Source of the DNA: Neobacillus sp. PS3-40
Lineage (GTDB): Bacteria; Bacillota; Bacilli; Bacillales; Cytobacillaceae
Reading direction: 5' to 3'
Assembly: GCF_030915485.1 (NCBI RefSeq)
Contig: NZ_CP133266.1
Span: 2,232,001-2,296,000, forward strand
DNA length: 64,000 nucleotides
Positions 33,439 through 43,494 of this stretch are shown here, piece by piece. Position numbers and translations under genes: made by a program. Below the pieces are notes generated by a model. It saw only the letters and a program-made list of their open reading frames with translations, ran no database searches and was not told the origin of the DNA. Every line of letters begins with the position of its first letter. The first letter of the stretch is position 1.

Positions 33439-34786
33439 TATTTTCACTGCTATTGATTTTTTTAGTGTAAAAAATAAATAGCACCAAACCCATAGCACAG
33501 GTAATCACTTCGGAAATGGTCATGGACCAGACAATCCCATGCAAGCCAAAGAAGTAATGCAAAACAATAATGACAGGAATAAAAAGAACCCCTTGTGTAA
33601 CTGCCATAATGGTTGTTGGAATCCCTTCACCGGACGCTTGGAAGATACCCGTGAATAACCCTGTAAAGCCATTAAAAAGAGCAGATATCAACATAGCCAC
33701 TAAAATATACGCTCCTATATTAAGAACAGATGGGTCATTTGAGAACATATGAATAACGGGTTCTTTGAACAAGGAAACTAAACCAATGAAAACTCCTGAA
33801 ATTACGCCAATGGTTATTGCTGTTTGTTTAATGGCTGCTTTCAAGCGAGTAATATTTTTAGTAGAGAAATTGTAGGCAATTAAAGGAATAACCCCTAAGA
33901 AGAGCCCCATTGATAAAAACTCCGGAAATTGAACAATTCTTAATGCAATCCCAAAACTTGCAACAACGTTAGCTCCATATCCCATGGAATAATTGTTTAA
34001 TAACAACGTAGTTATAATTAAGAAAGTGGCTTGTAATAGTTCGGAAATACCAATTTTGTAAACCTCTAATTGGCTTTTTATGTCGATTTTGAAATGATAC
34101 ATAAATCCTTTAAGATTTTCACTTTTGGTTTGTAAATACCAAACATAATAGATCGTAGAACCGATATTTGCTAAAACCATAGATAAAGCAGCACCAAATA
34201 CATGCCAGTTAAGGACTAAAATAAAGAGAATATCAAATACAATACTCAAAGCGATGGCGATGAACATTCCGAACATGGACTCTTTTGAAGCACCTTCTGA
34301 ACGAACCATTTGTTCTAAGGCAAAGTTCCATATAATTGCGAACCCACCGGCGAACATTGTAAGTGAATATTGTCTGGTGTAATCAAAAGTTGCCGCATCT
34401 GCACCGAGTAAATGAACAAGAGGCTTCATCGTAAAATAAGAAGCAACTGCAATGACAAGTCCAGTAATAATACTTCCATAGAAAGAATACCCAGCCACTC
34501 TTTTTGCTACTTCTCCTTCACCTATAGAAACTAACCTTGTAATAAATGTTCCACCTCCGACACCGAACATATTTCCAAATGCCATTAAAACAGTAAATAT
34601 CGGTAATCCTAGCGTAATTGCGCTAAGCATAGCTGTATCATGCATTAATCCAATAAAATAGGCATTGATGATATTATAAATAGTCCCTACCAACATACCG
34701 ATTATCATTGGAATTGATAAGTGAGCAATAGCCTTTCTGATTGGTGCTTCTTCTAAATAATAAGTATTTGATTCTGAGTTTTTCAT
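33410..34786 (-). CDS. MATE family efflux transporter
   Basis: 458 residues with 12 hydrophobic segments in two matching halves and the MATE-type start (APIRKAIAHLSIPMIIGMLV) plus GVGGGTFITRLVSIG. It resembles the MepA group of multidrug exporters. AAGGAGG is 7 bp before the ATG. Transcribed after, and probably repressed by, the MarR gene 120 bp upstream, as in the mepRA locus of staphylococci. Its last residues (PSLDTFW) fall inside a degenerate rlmH-end repeat, so the C-terminus may not be the ancestral one. Confidence 0.92.
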   Translation of the reverse strand: MKNSESNTYYLEEAPIRKAIAHLSIPMIIGMLVGTIYNIINAYFIGLMHDTAMLSAITLGLPIFTVLMAFGNMFGVGGGTFITRLVSIGEGEVAKRVAGYSFYGSIITGLVIAVASYFTMKPLVHLLGADAATFDYTRQYSLTMFAGGFAIIWNFALEQMVRSEGASKESMFGMFIAIALSIVFDILFILVLNWHVFGAALSMVLANIGSTIYYVWYLQTKSENLKGFMYHFKIDIKSQLEVYKIGISELLQATFLIITTLLLNNYSMGYGANVVASFGIALRIVQFPEFLSMGLFLGVIPLIAYNFSTKNITRLKAAIKQTAITIGVISGVFIGLVSLFKEPVIHMFSNDPSVLNIGAYILVAMLISALFNGFTGLFTGIFQASGEGIPTTIMAVTQGVLFIPVIIVLHYFFGLHGIVWSMTISEVITCAMGLVLFIFYTKKINSSENKKPSLDTFW

Positions 34787-34820
34787 TGTAATCCTCCTTG
34801 TATAGGGTTTTAATTATTAG

Positions 34821-34881
34821 AATTCTAACTATTTTATTAAAAATAGAATTCTTACTGTTATAATTCTAACTATTTTATTAA
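34821..34881 (-). promoter_or_regulatory. Candidate MarR operators before the MATE gene
   Basis: The 20-mer AATTCTAACTATTTTATTAA occurs twice, at 34821-34840 and 34862-34881, in the 119-bp gap between the MarR and MATE genes. The first copy is preceded by TTAG, making the palindrome TTAGAATTCTAA. Spacing of 41 bp (about four helical turns) suits two dimers on one DNA face. Confidence 0.6.
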
Positions 34882-34905
34882 CAGCAGACCTTGCTGCTGT
34901 ATCAA

Positions 34906-35334
34906 TCATAAAGTTCGATTGATCTTAGTCAAAAGTTCTTTGAGAATTTGTTTCTCTTCTTCCGTTAGAGATTGAACAACTTTCTTTTCCACTTCTCCAA
35001 ATGCCTGATCGAAAGCCTCAATTAATTCTATTCCTTTTGGTAAAACATAGATATTCTTTTGACGCTCATTGTCCACTGGTATTTTCCGCTCAATATACCC
35101 CTTTTTCTCTAGACCTTGGAGCATACTAGTAATACTAGCCCCGCGACGCTGGAATACTTCTGCTAAATCAGTTTGAATCAATTCCTTATCCTGATGCTGA
35201 TAGATATAGCTTATCATTCTACCTTGTTGTGCATTTAAACCCAGATCATTAACTTTTTCATCTGCTGTTCTCTTTAATTTGAGACCGATCATCTGGAATA
35301 AATCCGAAAAGGGCGTGTCTTTTCTTGTTCTCAT
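34906..35334 (-). CDS. MarR family regulator
   Basis: 142 residues with the MarR winged helix (about 45-110): TDLAEVFQRRGASITSMLQG then LEKKGYIERKIPVDNERQKN, the second block being the conserved wing with the D-x-R signature. MepR-like in placement, upstream of a MATE exporter. It likely represses both genes through the palindromes at 35366-35379 and 34821-34881 and is released by a toxic cationic ligand. Confidence 0.9.
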   Translation of the reverse strand: MRTRKDTPFSDLFQMIGLKLKRTADEKVNDLGLNAQQGRMISYIYQHQDKELIQTDLAEVFQRRGASITSMLQGLEKKGYIERKIPVDNERQKNIYVLPKGIELIEAFDQAFGEVEKKVVQSLTEEEKQILKELLTKINRTL

Positions 35335-35365
35335 TTTTTACTACTTCTCCTTTAAAAATCTAACA

Positions 35366-35379
35366 GTTAGATATCTAAC
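35366..35379 (-). promoter_or_regulatory. Candidate MarR operator before the MarR gene
   Basis: Perfect 14-bp palindrome GTTAGATATCTAAC, 32 bp upstream of the MarR start, with another GTTAG-type half-site (CTAAC at 35360-35364) adjacent. It shares the TCTAAC half-site with the operators at 34821-34881. Confidence 0.6.
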
Positions 35380-35508
35380 AATACACATGGTATATTACAA
35401 GCATCCAACCAATTTGTCAATTCATTCATTCAGCATTTTGTTTTACACTTTTACTATCCTTTGCTTACAAATTATGATACAAAATACAACTGATTCTTTT
35501 TTTCCTGA

Positions 35509-36432
35509 TTATCGAATTTTATAGATTTTATCCATTTTCTTGATATGACGCCGCACCTCATTAATTAATTCAGGAGGATCAACAACCAAAACGTTGGCAC
35601 CATAACTTAAAACACTTTGAACAGCCCGATCAATACCGGGATACTCTGCAGTCACAGACAAAGATCCATCTGGGTTTTTACATACTTGTTCATGACTAAA
35701 GTCATCGCGGACCCTCGTCTTGATTACTGGATCAAAATGCAATACTACTTTTATCTTGGCACCTTTGGCTTGAATTTTAAACTGCCGCTCGACATCTTGA
35801 AGTGAATACAAACGACGAACGAACGTCTCGGGCATATTTTTCAGATTTAGAATTCGGGAAAGTCTGAATACCCGAAAATCAGACCGTGTAAGGCAATATC
35901 CGTATATATACCACCTATTCCCTTTAAGGAATAATCCCATCGGTTCAATGGTTCGTTCTGTTTCCGCACCTTTGATATCCAAATACTCAAGCTGGACTAA
36001 ATGAAATTCCTTAATAGCTTTATGGAGAGATCCGAGATTATTCTTAACATTAGGCTTGGGCGTTAAATCTAGGTCAACATGAGTTGCGCCTGAGGGATTT
36101 GAAATGTCAGGCACCATGGCGCCTATTTTCTCTAATAGCCCATCAATATCTGAATCGTCTGTAACGGATCTTGCTCCGCGTAATGCGGAAAAAATGGTAG
36201 AAAAATCATCAAGGGATAAAACTTGTTTATCGATCCGATAGCCTGACATAATTTCATACCCACCATCAGAACCAGGGAATGAAACAATCGGAATGCCCGC
36301 TTGATTGATCGATTCCATATCTCGATAAATGGTGCGTAAGGAAACCTCGAACCGTTCGGCGAGCTCAGTTGCGCTAACGCGGGGTTGATTCAACAAAGTC
36401 ATCGTGATGGCAAGCAGTCGATCCAGCTTCAA
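35509..36432 (-). CDS. YafY-type regulator (HTH-11 and WYL domains)
   Basis: 307 residues: an N-terminal DeoR-type winged helix (about 1-60, VSATELAERFEVSLRTIYRD) followed by a WYL domain (about 140-300, with LFLKGNRWYIYGYCLTRSDF and FRLSRI). WYL domains bind nucleic acid or small ligands. The neighbouring VOC-type gene on the same strand, 209 bp upstream, is a frequent companion of such regulators. The gene is separated from it by a terminator. Confidence 0.88.
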   Translation of the reverse strand: MKLDRLLAITMTLLNQPRVSATELAERFEVSLRTIYRDMESINQAGIPIVSFPGSDGGYEIMSGYRIDKQVLSLDDFSTIFSALRGARSVTDDSDIDGLLEKIGAMVPDISNPSGATHVDLDLTPKPNVKNNLGSLHKAIKEFHLVQLEYLDIKGAETERTIEPMGLFLKGNRWYIYGYCLTRSDFRVFRLSRILNLKNMPETFVRRLYSLQDVERQFKIQAKGAKIKVVLHFDPVIKTRVRDDFSHEQVCKNPDGSLSVTAEYPGIDRAVQSVLSYGANVLVVDPPELINEVRRHIKKMDKIYKIR

Positions 36433-36562
36433 TGAAAGTTCCTCCCTTTTATCGGAATCCCTATCTTTAATAGCTCCATTTTAACGCAAAAACGAAATCA
36501 AATTCAATTCGACCCTGGTAATGGTGTAAATTAAATTGTTAGGGATTGTCCATTAATAAAGA

Positions 36563-36597
36563 ACGGCTCTTTCCGCAAACGAAGCGAACAGAGCCGT
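36563..36597 (-). terminator. Terminator of the VOC gene
   Basis: ACGGCTCT and AGAGCCGT arms with partial pairing inside, followed on the minus strand by TCTTTATT. Confidence 0.7.
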
Positions 36598-36641
36598 CTG
36601 ATTACAGGCGCAATGCATAAGAGTGGACCTGTATTGGTTGG

Positions 36642-37076
36642 TTATCGAGGTACTACGGTAAGAATTTTGAACGTTACCCCAAATTTATCCGTTACGGTGG
36701 CATACGCAGGGCTGAATGGAGAATCCTTCAATGCTTCGTGAACATAGCCATCCTGTTTCAACGCTTCATAGAATTGAGTAGCCTTGGCTTTGTCCTCAGT
36801 TGTAATGCAGATGGTCATCTGCGTGCCTCCCTTTTCATAGGAGCTGCCGGTAAAAAAGTCTGAAAGTCGAAGTTCTGAGTCGCCGACTTTCAATATAGCA
36901 AATTGGATTAATTCTTTCATTTCCACCGACATCTGTGATTCAGCATTCCACGGTGCATCCCCAGCTAATAGTGTAGAGACGACTTCAGCATCCAGCCCTT
37001 TAACGTAAAGTTCAATTGCTTCTTTGGCTTTTCCATTCATCTCTAAAAAGGGGATTAAATTTGTTGTCATGATCAA
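36642..37076 (-). CDS. VOC/PhnB-like protein
   Basis: 144 residues of the glyoxalase/VOC superfamily, PhnB (3-demethylubiquinone methyltransferase-like) group: two beta-alpha-beta-beta-beta halves, beginning LIPFLEMNGKAKEAIELYVK and ending TDKFGVTFKILT. Despite the database name these are metal- or ligand-binding folds with no proven methyltransferase activity. A perfect hairpin (37179-37210) lies in its leader. AAGGAGAG precedes the start. Confidence 0.85.
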   Translation of the reverse strand: MIMTTNLIPFLEMNGKAKEAIELYVKGLDAEVVSTLLAGDAPWNAESQMSVEMKELIQFAILKVGDSELRLSDFFTGSSYEKGGTQMTICITTEDKAKATQFYEALKQDGYVHEALKDSPFSPAYATVTDKFGVTFKILTVVPR

Positions 37077-37178
37077 TCTCTCCTTGTTTTTTAAATAGTT
37101 TTTTTTTGAAGATTAGTCCATCATTCAAGCTTTGCAGCACTTGTCGGTGAATCAACCTTACATAACTAATATTAAAAC

Positions 37179-37210
37179 AAGAACCCTGACAGCATTATGT
37201 CAGGGTTCTT
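37179..37210 (-). terminator. Perfect 13-bp hairpin in the VOC leader
   Basis: AAGAACCCTGACA and TGTCAGGGTTCTT around a 6-nt loop, between divergent genes. On the minus strand it is followed by GTTTTAAT, so it could be an attenuator ahead of the VOC gene or a barrier between the two divergent promoters. Confidence 0.5.
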
Positions 37211-37318
37211 AAGAGGGAAAATAAAAATTTTCTATAAACAAATAGCTCCATTTCTTTCCGAAATTTCATTATACTAATCTAGAACATTAGAATTCACACG
37301 ATGTGGGGGGCATGTTAG

Positions 37319-37891
37319 ATGAAGAGTATTGCCGTTTTTTGCGGATCAAGTATTGGAGCATCTGAAGCTTATCGACAAGGCGCTATTCTTTTAGGAAAAG
37401 AATTTGCCAAACGCAAAATTACATTAATTTATGGTGGATCTAGTATAGGTGTGATGGGAACGTTAGCAGACACTGTACTTCAAGAAGGAGGCAAAGTCAT
37501 CGGTGTAATCCCTACATTACTTGCAGAACGAGAAATTTCTCATCAACATTTGACAGAGCTAATTATTGTTAATTCCATGCACGAGCGCAAAAGCAAAATG
37601 ATGGAGTTAGCGGATGGATTTATTGCATTACCCGGTGGCCCTGGTACACTAGAAGAGTTTTTTGAAGTATTTACTTGGAGTCAAATTGGCTTGCACCAAA
37701 AACCTTGTGGCATCTTAAACGTTAACCATTATTATGATCTACTCATTTCATTATTTGACCATATGCAGAACGAACAGTTTTTACAACCACAGTATAGAAA
37801 TGCTGTATTAGTAGACAGCGACGTTTCAGGGCTATTAGAAAAATTCTCATCTTATACACCTCCTACCATCAAAACGTATCGAAAAAACTAG
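37319..37891 (+). CDS. LOG family nucleotide 5'-monophosphate phosphoribohydrolase
   Basis: 190 residues, Rossmann-fold lysine-decarboxylase-like (TIGR00730) family. It is named after plant LOG, which releases cytokinin base from its riboside monophosphate. The active-site blocks are present: FCGSSIGAS, YGGSSIGVMG, MHERKSKMMELADGFIALPG with the catalytic arginine, and GGPGTLEEFFE. In bacilli (YvdD) it probably cleaves AMP or related nucleotides. ATG follows GGGGGG-rich leader DNA at 37306-37313. Monocistronic, with a hairpin 14 bp after the stop. Confidence 0.92.
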   Translation: MKSIAVFCGSSIGASEAYRQGAILLGKEFAKRKITLIYGGSSIGVMGTLADTVLQEGGKVIGVIPTLLAEREISHQHLTELIIVNSMHERKSKMMELADGFIALPGGPGTLEEFFEVFTWSQIGLHQKPCGILNVNHYYDLLISLFDHMQNEQFLQPQYRNAVLVDSDVSGLLEKFSSYTPPTIKTYRKN

Positions 37892-37904
37892 CTTAACCTA
37901 AATC

Positions 37905-37927
37905 ACCCCTTTAGATACTAAAGGGGT
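37905..37927 (+). terminator. Hairpin after the LOG gene
   Basis: ACCCCTTTAG and CTAAAGGGGT around ATA, followed by AAAACGG rather than T; stable but atypical as a terminator. Confidence 0.5.
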
Positions 37928-38176
37928 AAAACGGCCGTCTACAAAGTTTTGATCTTCTTACATTTAAAAAACAGGAGCACTAAAAGAGAAAATGCTAGTG
38001 CAATCGCAATCGGAAAATACACTAGACATACCGTGCACCATCACGAAATAAGTCGCATTTCCTTGTTCTGACCTCTAAAGAAAAGGCCTCTTAAGCAGGC
38101 TTCCTCACTATTCAAAAAGTTGCCAACTTATCCGCCTATTTAAGCGATATTTTATTATAACCCGTTAGCTCCGACG

Positions 38177-38674
38177 TTACGTCGTCGCTCCTGAGGAAGC
38201 AGCTCCTTCGTCAGCCTTCACACAATCAATTGCAACAACGATTGCAATAATAATGGTTTCCATTTCTTCATCCAATACTTGAACCTTGTAGCTATCTCCC
38301 CAAGTGAACCACTCCTTGCTCACTTTACCTACAACTTCACCGTACTGCAATACCTGAAAATCCATATCCCACCAATTACCATGCACTTCAATGCCTGCCG
38401 CATCAATCGTATAGCGTGCTTTAAAGAAAGAAAGCTCCTTCTTAATCGTTAATACCTCCCGACCATTCACCTCAACAAAAAACTTCGGTAAAAGGCTGAA
38501 CACCTTTTTCGTAACGAGTGCTACTTCATCTCTTGTTGTATTCATAATGGAGAAAGTCTTTGGAATTTGCATAAAACTACCCTCCACGTAATATACATCC
38601 TTCTCCTGCTGATCCTTTACTGTAAATTTGCCACTAAGACTGAATACCTTCTGCTTTATATAAAATTGCTTCAT
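38177..38674 (-). CDS. LURP-one-related (YxjI-like) protein
   Basis: 165 residues of the YxjI/LURP-one beta-barrel family with a central hydrophobic helix, similar to the tubby fold. Blocks seen: FYIKQKVFSLSGKFTVKDQ, KVFSLLPKFFVEVNG, IEVHGNWWDMDFQVL and VGKVSKEWFTWGDSYKV. The molecular role is unknown. The start is set at 38674, 8 bp after GAAGGAGG, in preference to an earlier in-frame ATG at 38698. The C-terminus ends in a small acidic/alanine tail. Confidence 0.88.
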   Translation of the reverse strand: MKQFYIKQKVFSLSGKFTVKDQQEKDVYYVEGSFMQIPKTFSIMNTTRDEVALVTKKVFSLLPKFFVEVNGREVLTIKKELSFFKARYTIDAAGIEVHGNWWDMDFQVLQYGEVVGKVSKEWFTWGDSYKVQVLDEEMETIIIAIVVAIDCVKADEGAASSGATT

Positions 38675-38931
38675 ATTAAGCCTCCTTCTTATGAGCATAT
38701 TACTAATAGGTATATTGATGTTCTATCTGAGATATTAATATTTTCTATTATTAATTCTATCCACGAATGGGTTCATTATCTATATTCTATCCATTAAATT
38801 GATATACCTTCTTAATGTAAAAAGGTATGCATACCTATACGTTTGCACACCACACTAATCTATTTAACTGACTAAAACATCCTAATCTTTATTTCAAATT
38901 TGAACTCTAGCTATTTCAGCTTTTCGCGCGT

Positions 38932-38989
38932 AAAATAACCGTACCTATTTATGGTACGGTTCACTGTAATGTATCTAAATGAGGTTTTT
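38932..38989 (+). repeat. rlmH-end repeat / SCC-like att candidate
   Basis: CTATTTATGGTACGGTTCAC then TGTAATGTATCTAAATGAGG and TTTTT. The right half is identical to that of the copy at 54622. Same orientation as the rlmH end. It lies between the YxjI-like gene and the aldolase remnant; the rest of that 450-bp gap holds no gene. Confidence 0.7.
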
Positions 38990-39125
38990 CTGCACGTAAG
39001 CCTAATTTAATTAATCCGTTTGGAATACAGTTATAAACCGAAGTGAAAATACTTTAAAAGTGTGTATTTAGGTTCCACTATTATTCGACACTAATTTTTC
39101 TAAAGTGGACAATGTGACTACTTGG

Positions 39126-39341
39126 TTATAAATCTTTGACTTTTTCAAAGATTTGTTTTGCTCGTTTCTCGACTTCTTCATAATTACCAGGTTCAATGCC
39201 CGTCGTCAGCACACTTCCAATTCCTGCTGCAAAGCTTTCTTTTTGCAGCCATTCTGCAACATTATCCAGGTTCACCCCTCCTGATGGCATGAGGTTTATA
39301 TTTTTTGGCAGCAGTCCTTTAATATTCTCTATGCAGGACTG
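39126..39341 (-). pseudogene. KDPG aldolase (eda-like) C-terminal remnant
   Basis: The frame QSCIENIKGLLPKNINLMPS, then GGVNLDNVAEWLQKESFAAG, IGSVLTTG and FEKVKDL ends at 39126. It matches the C-terminal third of 2-keto-3-deoxy-6-phosphogluconate aldolases, including the phosphate-binding PSGGV. The upstream two thirds with the Schiff-base lysine are missing; a TGA precedes the block. It directly follows gluconokinase, so a gluconate or ketogluconate operon was probably truncated here. Confidence 0.8.
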
Positions 39342-39360
39342 TCATTTTTTATTAAATGTT

Positions 39361-40902
39361 TTATTTAACCCATTTTTTTTGAAAGTCAGCAATTTCCCCA
39401 TACTCATTTTCCAAAGATCGTGAAACACGGATATAAATGTTGACTAGATCTTGATAAATTTCACTATTTTCTTCAAGCGGCTCATGCTCATGTGTAGAAC
39501 CCACTAATTCAGACATGATGGAGAAGTCTTCAATTTCCCCGAGTGCATACATTCCTAAAACCACGGCACCCAGACAAGAGCTTTCAAAGCTCTCAGGTAC
39601 CACCACTTTTTGGTTAAAAATATCTGCCATCATTTGGCGCCATAGTTCTGACCTTGCAAATCCCCCCGTAGCCTGAATTTTCTTCGGTACACCAATCATT
39701 TCTTGCAAGGCAAGAAGAACGGTATAAAGATTTAAGATCACTCCTTCTAACACTGCTCTAATCATATGCTCCCGTTTGTGATGGAGCCCAAGACCGAAGA
39801 ATGAACCTCTGGCGTTGGCATTCCAAAGCGGTGCCCGCTCTCCGGCAAGATATGGAAGAAAAATCAGCCCATCCGAGCCGGGTGAAACGCGGGAGGCGAT
39901 TTTTGTCAGCACTTCATATGGATCGATCCCGAGGCGTTTTGCTGTCTCCACTTCTGCAGAAGCGAGTTCATCCCGTACCCACCTGAAGGTCATTCCCCCA
40001 TTATTAACAGGTCCGCCAATAACCCAATGCTTCTCAGTTAATGCATAACAGAAAATTCTGCCTTTATGGTCTGTAACCGGTTTATCCGTAACTGTTCTGA
40101 TTGCACCGCTTGTCCCAATCGTAATAGCGACAACACCCGGGTCGATTGCATTAACCCCGAGATTCGACAACACACCATCACTCGCTCCTACAACAAATGG
40201 TATTTCTGTTGAAATACCCATTTCATTAGCATAATCTTCTTCTATTCCTTTTAAGTAAAAGGTGGTCGAAACAGGCTCCGATAATTGTTCCCTTGAAATT
40301 CCTGCAACCCTTAACGCTTCTTCATCCCATGTCAGATTCTTTAAATTGAACATCCCCATCGCTGAGGCTATAGAGTGGTCGACCACATATTGGCCAAAAA
40401 ATTTATGGAAAATATATTCCTTTATACCTACAAATTTACTAGCCCGAGTGAACACATCAGGATGTTCTGTCCGCAGCCAAGCTATTTTCGCCAGCGGTGA
40501 CATAGGATGAATGGGGGTCCCTGTCCTCATATAGATTGCTAGTCCATTCATTTCATTTTTTATCTTCTCTGCCCATTCCGTTGCCCTGCTGTCAGCCCAA
40601 GTAATACACCCAGTTAGCGGTTTGCCGCATTCATCAACAGCAATAACACTGTGCATAGCTGAACTGAATGATACAAGTGCGAGATCTGCAGATTTAATCC
40701 CGCCTTTTTGTACGGCAACTTTAATTGTTTCTACAACAGCAGCCAATATTTCGTCCGGATTTTGTTCTGCTACTGTAGGAGAGGGGCTATATAGCGAATA
40801 TTCTACATGATGCATGCCTACCACTGTTCCGTCCTTCTTAAATAGAACTGCCTTCGTACTTGTCGTGCCAATATCTACTCCTAAATAATGGCGCTGGTCC
40901 AT
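39361..40902 (-). CDS. gntK: Gluconokinase, FGGY family
   Basis: 513 residues. Phosphorylates gluconate to 6-phosphogluconate. It has the FGGY two-lobe fold: phosphate motif LGVDIGTTSTKAVLF at the N-terminus, ITWADSRATEWA with the substrate-binding residues (about 107), VGASDGVLSNLG with the catalytic aspartate, and the ATP-binding block QATGGFARSELWRQMMAD. Sequence and length match the Bacillus GntK. No gntR, gntP or gntZ is adjacent, but an aldolase remnant lies just downstream, so this looks like the survivor of a larger sugar-acid operon. Confidence 0.9.
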   Translation of the reverse strand: MDQRHYLGVDIGTTSTKAVLFKKDGTVVGMHHVEYSLYSPSPTVAEQNPDEILAAVVETIKVAVQKGGIKSADLALVSFSSAMHSVIAVDECGKPLTGCITWADSRATEWAEKIKNEMNGLAIYMRTGTPIHPMSPLAKIAWLRTEHPDVFTRASKFVGIKEYIFHKFFGQYVVDHSIASAMGMFNLKNLTWDEEALRVAGISREQLSEPVSTTFYLKGIEEDYANEMGISTEIPFVVGASDGVLSNLGVNAIDPGVVAITIGTSGAIRTVTDKPVTDHKGRIFCYALTEKHWVIGGPVNNGGMTFRWVRDELASAEVETAKRLGIDPYEVLTKIASRVSPGSDGLIFLPYLAGERAPLWNANARGSFFGLGLHHKREHMIRAVLEGVILNLYTVLLALQEMIGVPKKIQATGGFARSELWRQMMADIFNQKVVVPESFESSCLGAVVLGMYALGEIEDFSIMSELVGSTHEHEPLEENSEIYQDLVNIYIRVSRSLENEYGEIADFQKKWVK

Positions 40903-41085
40903 TTAATCGCCTACTTCCAAAGGTTTTTCCTCAAATTTCCCAGTTTAATCAATGGTTGATTAACTGGAATTTCTATTTTCTTAAATCCTTTAAAAAACAA
41001 ATCATAGGAATGATCAATCATTTTGAACAATTCCGATTAGGTGAGAGAACCATCTATTAAAACCGTATTCCAATGAGTTTTATTT

Positions 41086-41249
41086 AAAGGCTGTTTTCGC
41101 ATAGATTGTTGTTTTTCGTACCTAGTCTAAAAACCAGAAATAACAATAGTATCGTGCTCTTTTCTTAAAAACTTCCTACGGTTTTCATCGGTAAACTGGA
41201 ATCCCATTCTAATTTAGTTTCAACTAGCAACAAAGTTTAAGAAAAGAGC

Positions 41250-41250
<1 letters not shown>
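41086..41250 (-). repeat. 165-bp repeat, copy 1
   Basis: About 90 percent identical by eye to 57880-58045. It begins AAAGGCTGTTTTCGCATAGA, and its second half is bounded by GCTCTTTTCTTAAA and TTTAAGAAAAGAGC as an inverted pair. Non-coding. Its end touches the stop codon of the beta-glucosidase, where the hairpin may act as terminator. The remaining bases between 40903 and 41085 hold nothing recognised. Confidence 0.8.
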
Positions 41251-42758
<1,508 letters not shown>

Positions 42759-42916
42759 TCATTCCTTTCTAAACGCATTAAAATAAATGTTAAACAGATT
42801 AAATAGCATAAACTACACATTTTATATTTGTTTAATTCAGAAAGACTATGGATTCAAATACAAATTTCTCCCCTAACTATCATTGCAAGAATTAGTATGG
42901 TGAAAATTAATTTGAA

Positions 42917-42942
42917 TAAAAAAAGCCCAAAATAAGTTGGGC
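42917..42942 (-). terminator. Terminator between the PTS IIA and GH1 genes
   Basis: GCCCAA and TTGGGC arms around a short loop with seven T on the minus strand. It sits inside the operon and should lower expression of the hydrolase or mark the end of the PTS transcript. Confidence 0.85.
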
Positions 42943-42964
42943 AATTCTGGTGGAGGGTTTTGTT

Positions 42965-43285
42965 TCAGGCCTTTTTGATAAGTTTATGCAAATCGATGAT
43001 TTCTCCGGCCAAATCTTTAATGGTCATTGCGTTCATCAAATGGTCTTGTGCATGAACTATAATAAGTGAAAGCTCAAATTTCGCACCGCCTGCTTCCTTT
43101 TGGATTAAGTCAGTTTGAAAATGATGTGCTTCATTAAAAGCAGAATCTGCTTCGGTTAGTTTTGCTTCTGCTTCATCAAAACTACCTTCTTTAGCCTTCT
43201 GCATCGCTTCCATCGCCAAGCTTCTTGCATTCCCTGCATGAAGGATTAATTGAAATGCCAGATTGTAAAGTTCTTCTTTATTCAT
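42965..43285 (-). CDS. celC: PTS lactose/cellobiose-type IIA component
   Basis: 106 residues from the ATG at 43285, which follows AAAGG; an ATG three codons earlier has no suitable site. All-helical IIA of the lactose/cellobiose family, which works as a trimer. The phosphorylated histidine lies in SLIIVHAQDHLMNAM. It takes phosphate from HPr and passes it to the IIB protein at 44847-45155. Family-typical length. Corresponds to licA. Confidence 0.93.
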   Translation of the reverse strand: MNKEELYNLAFQLILHAGNARSLAMEAMQKAKEGSFDEAEAKLTEADSAFNEAHHFQTDLIQKEAGGAKFELSLIIVHAQDHLMNAMTIKDLAGEIIDLHKLIKKA

Positions 43286-43494
43286 GATTAACAACCTTTC
43301 AAATGATTTTCCGGGAAGGGAACATTCCCCTCTTCTGTCAATATTGGGTATATATTAAATTCTAGAAGTTTTATAGCATCTCACCAAAGATCATTTTTCC
43401 AATTCTATCAGAAGACGAATGACCTTTATTGTCATATTACATGTAAAGAGACAGGCACTAGTCAAACTAATGCCCACCTCACTTTCCTACGTGA

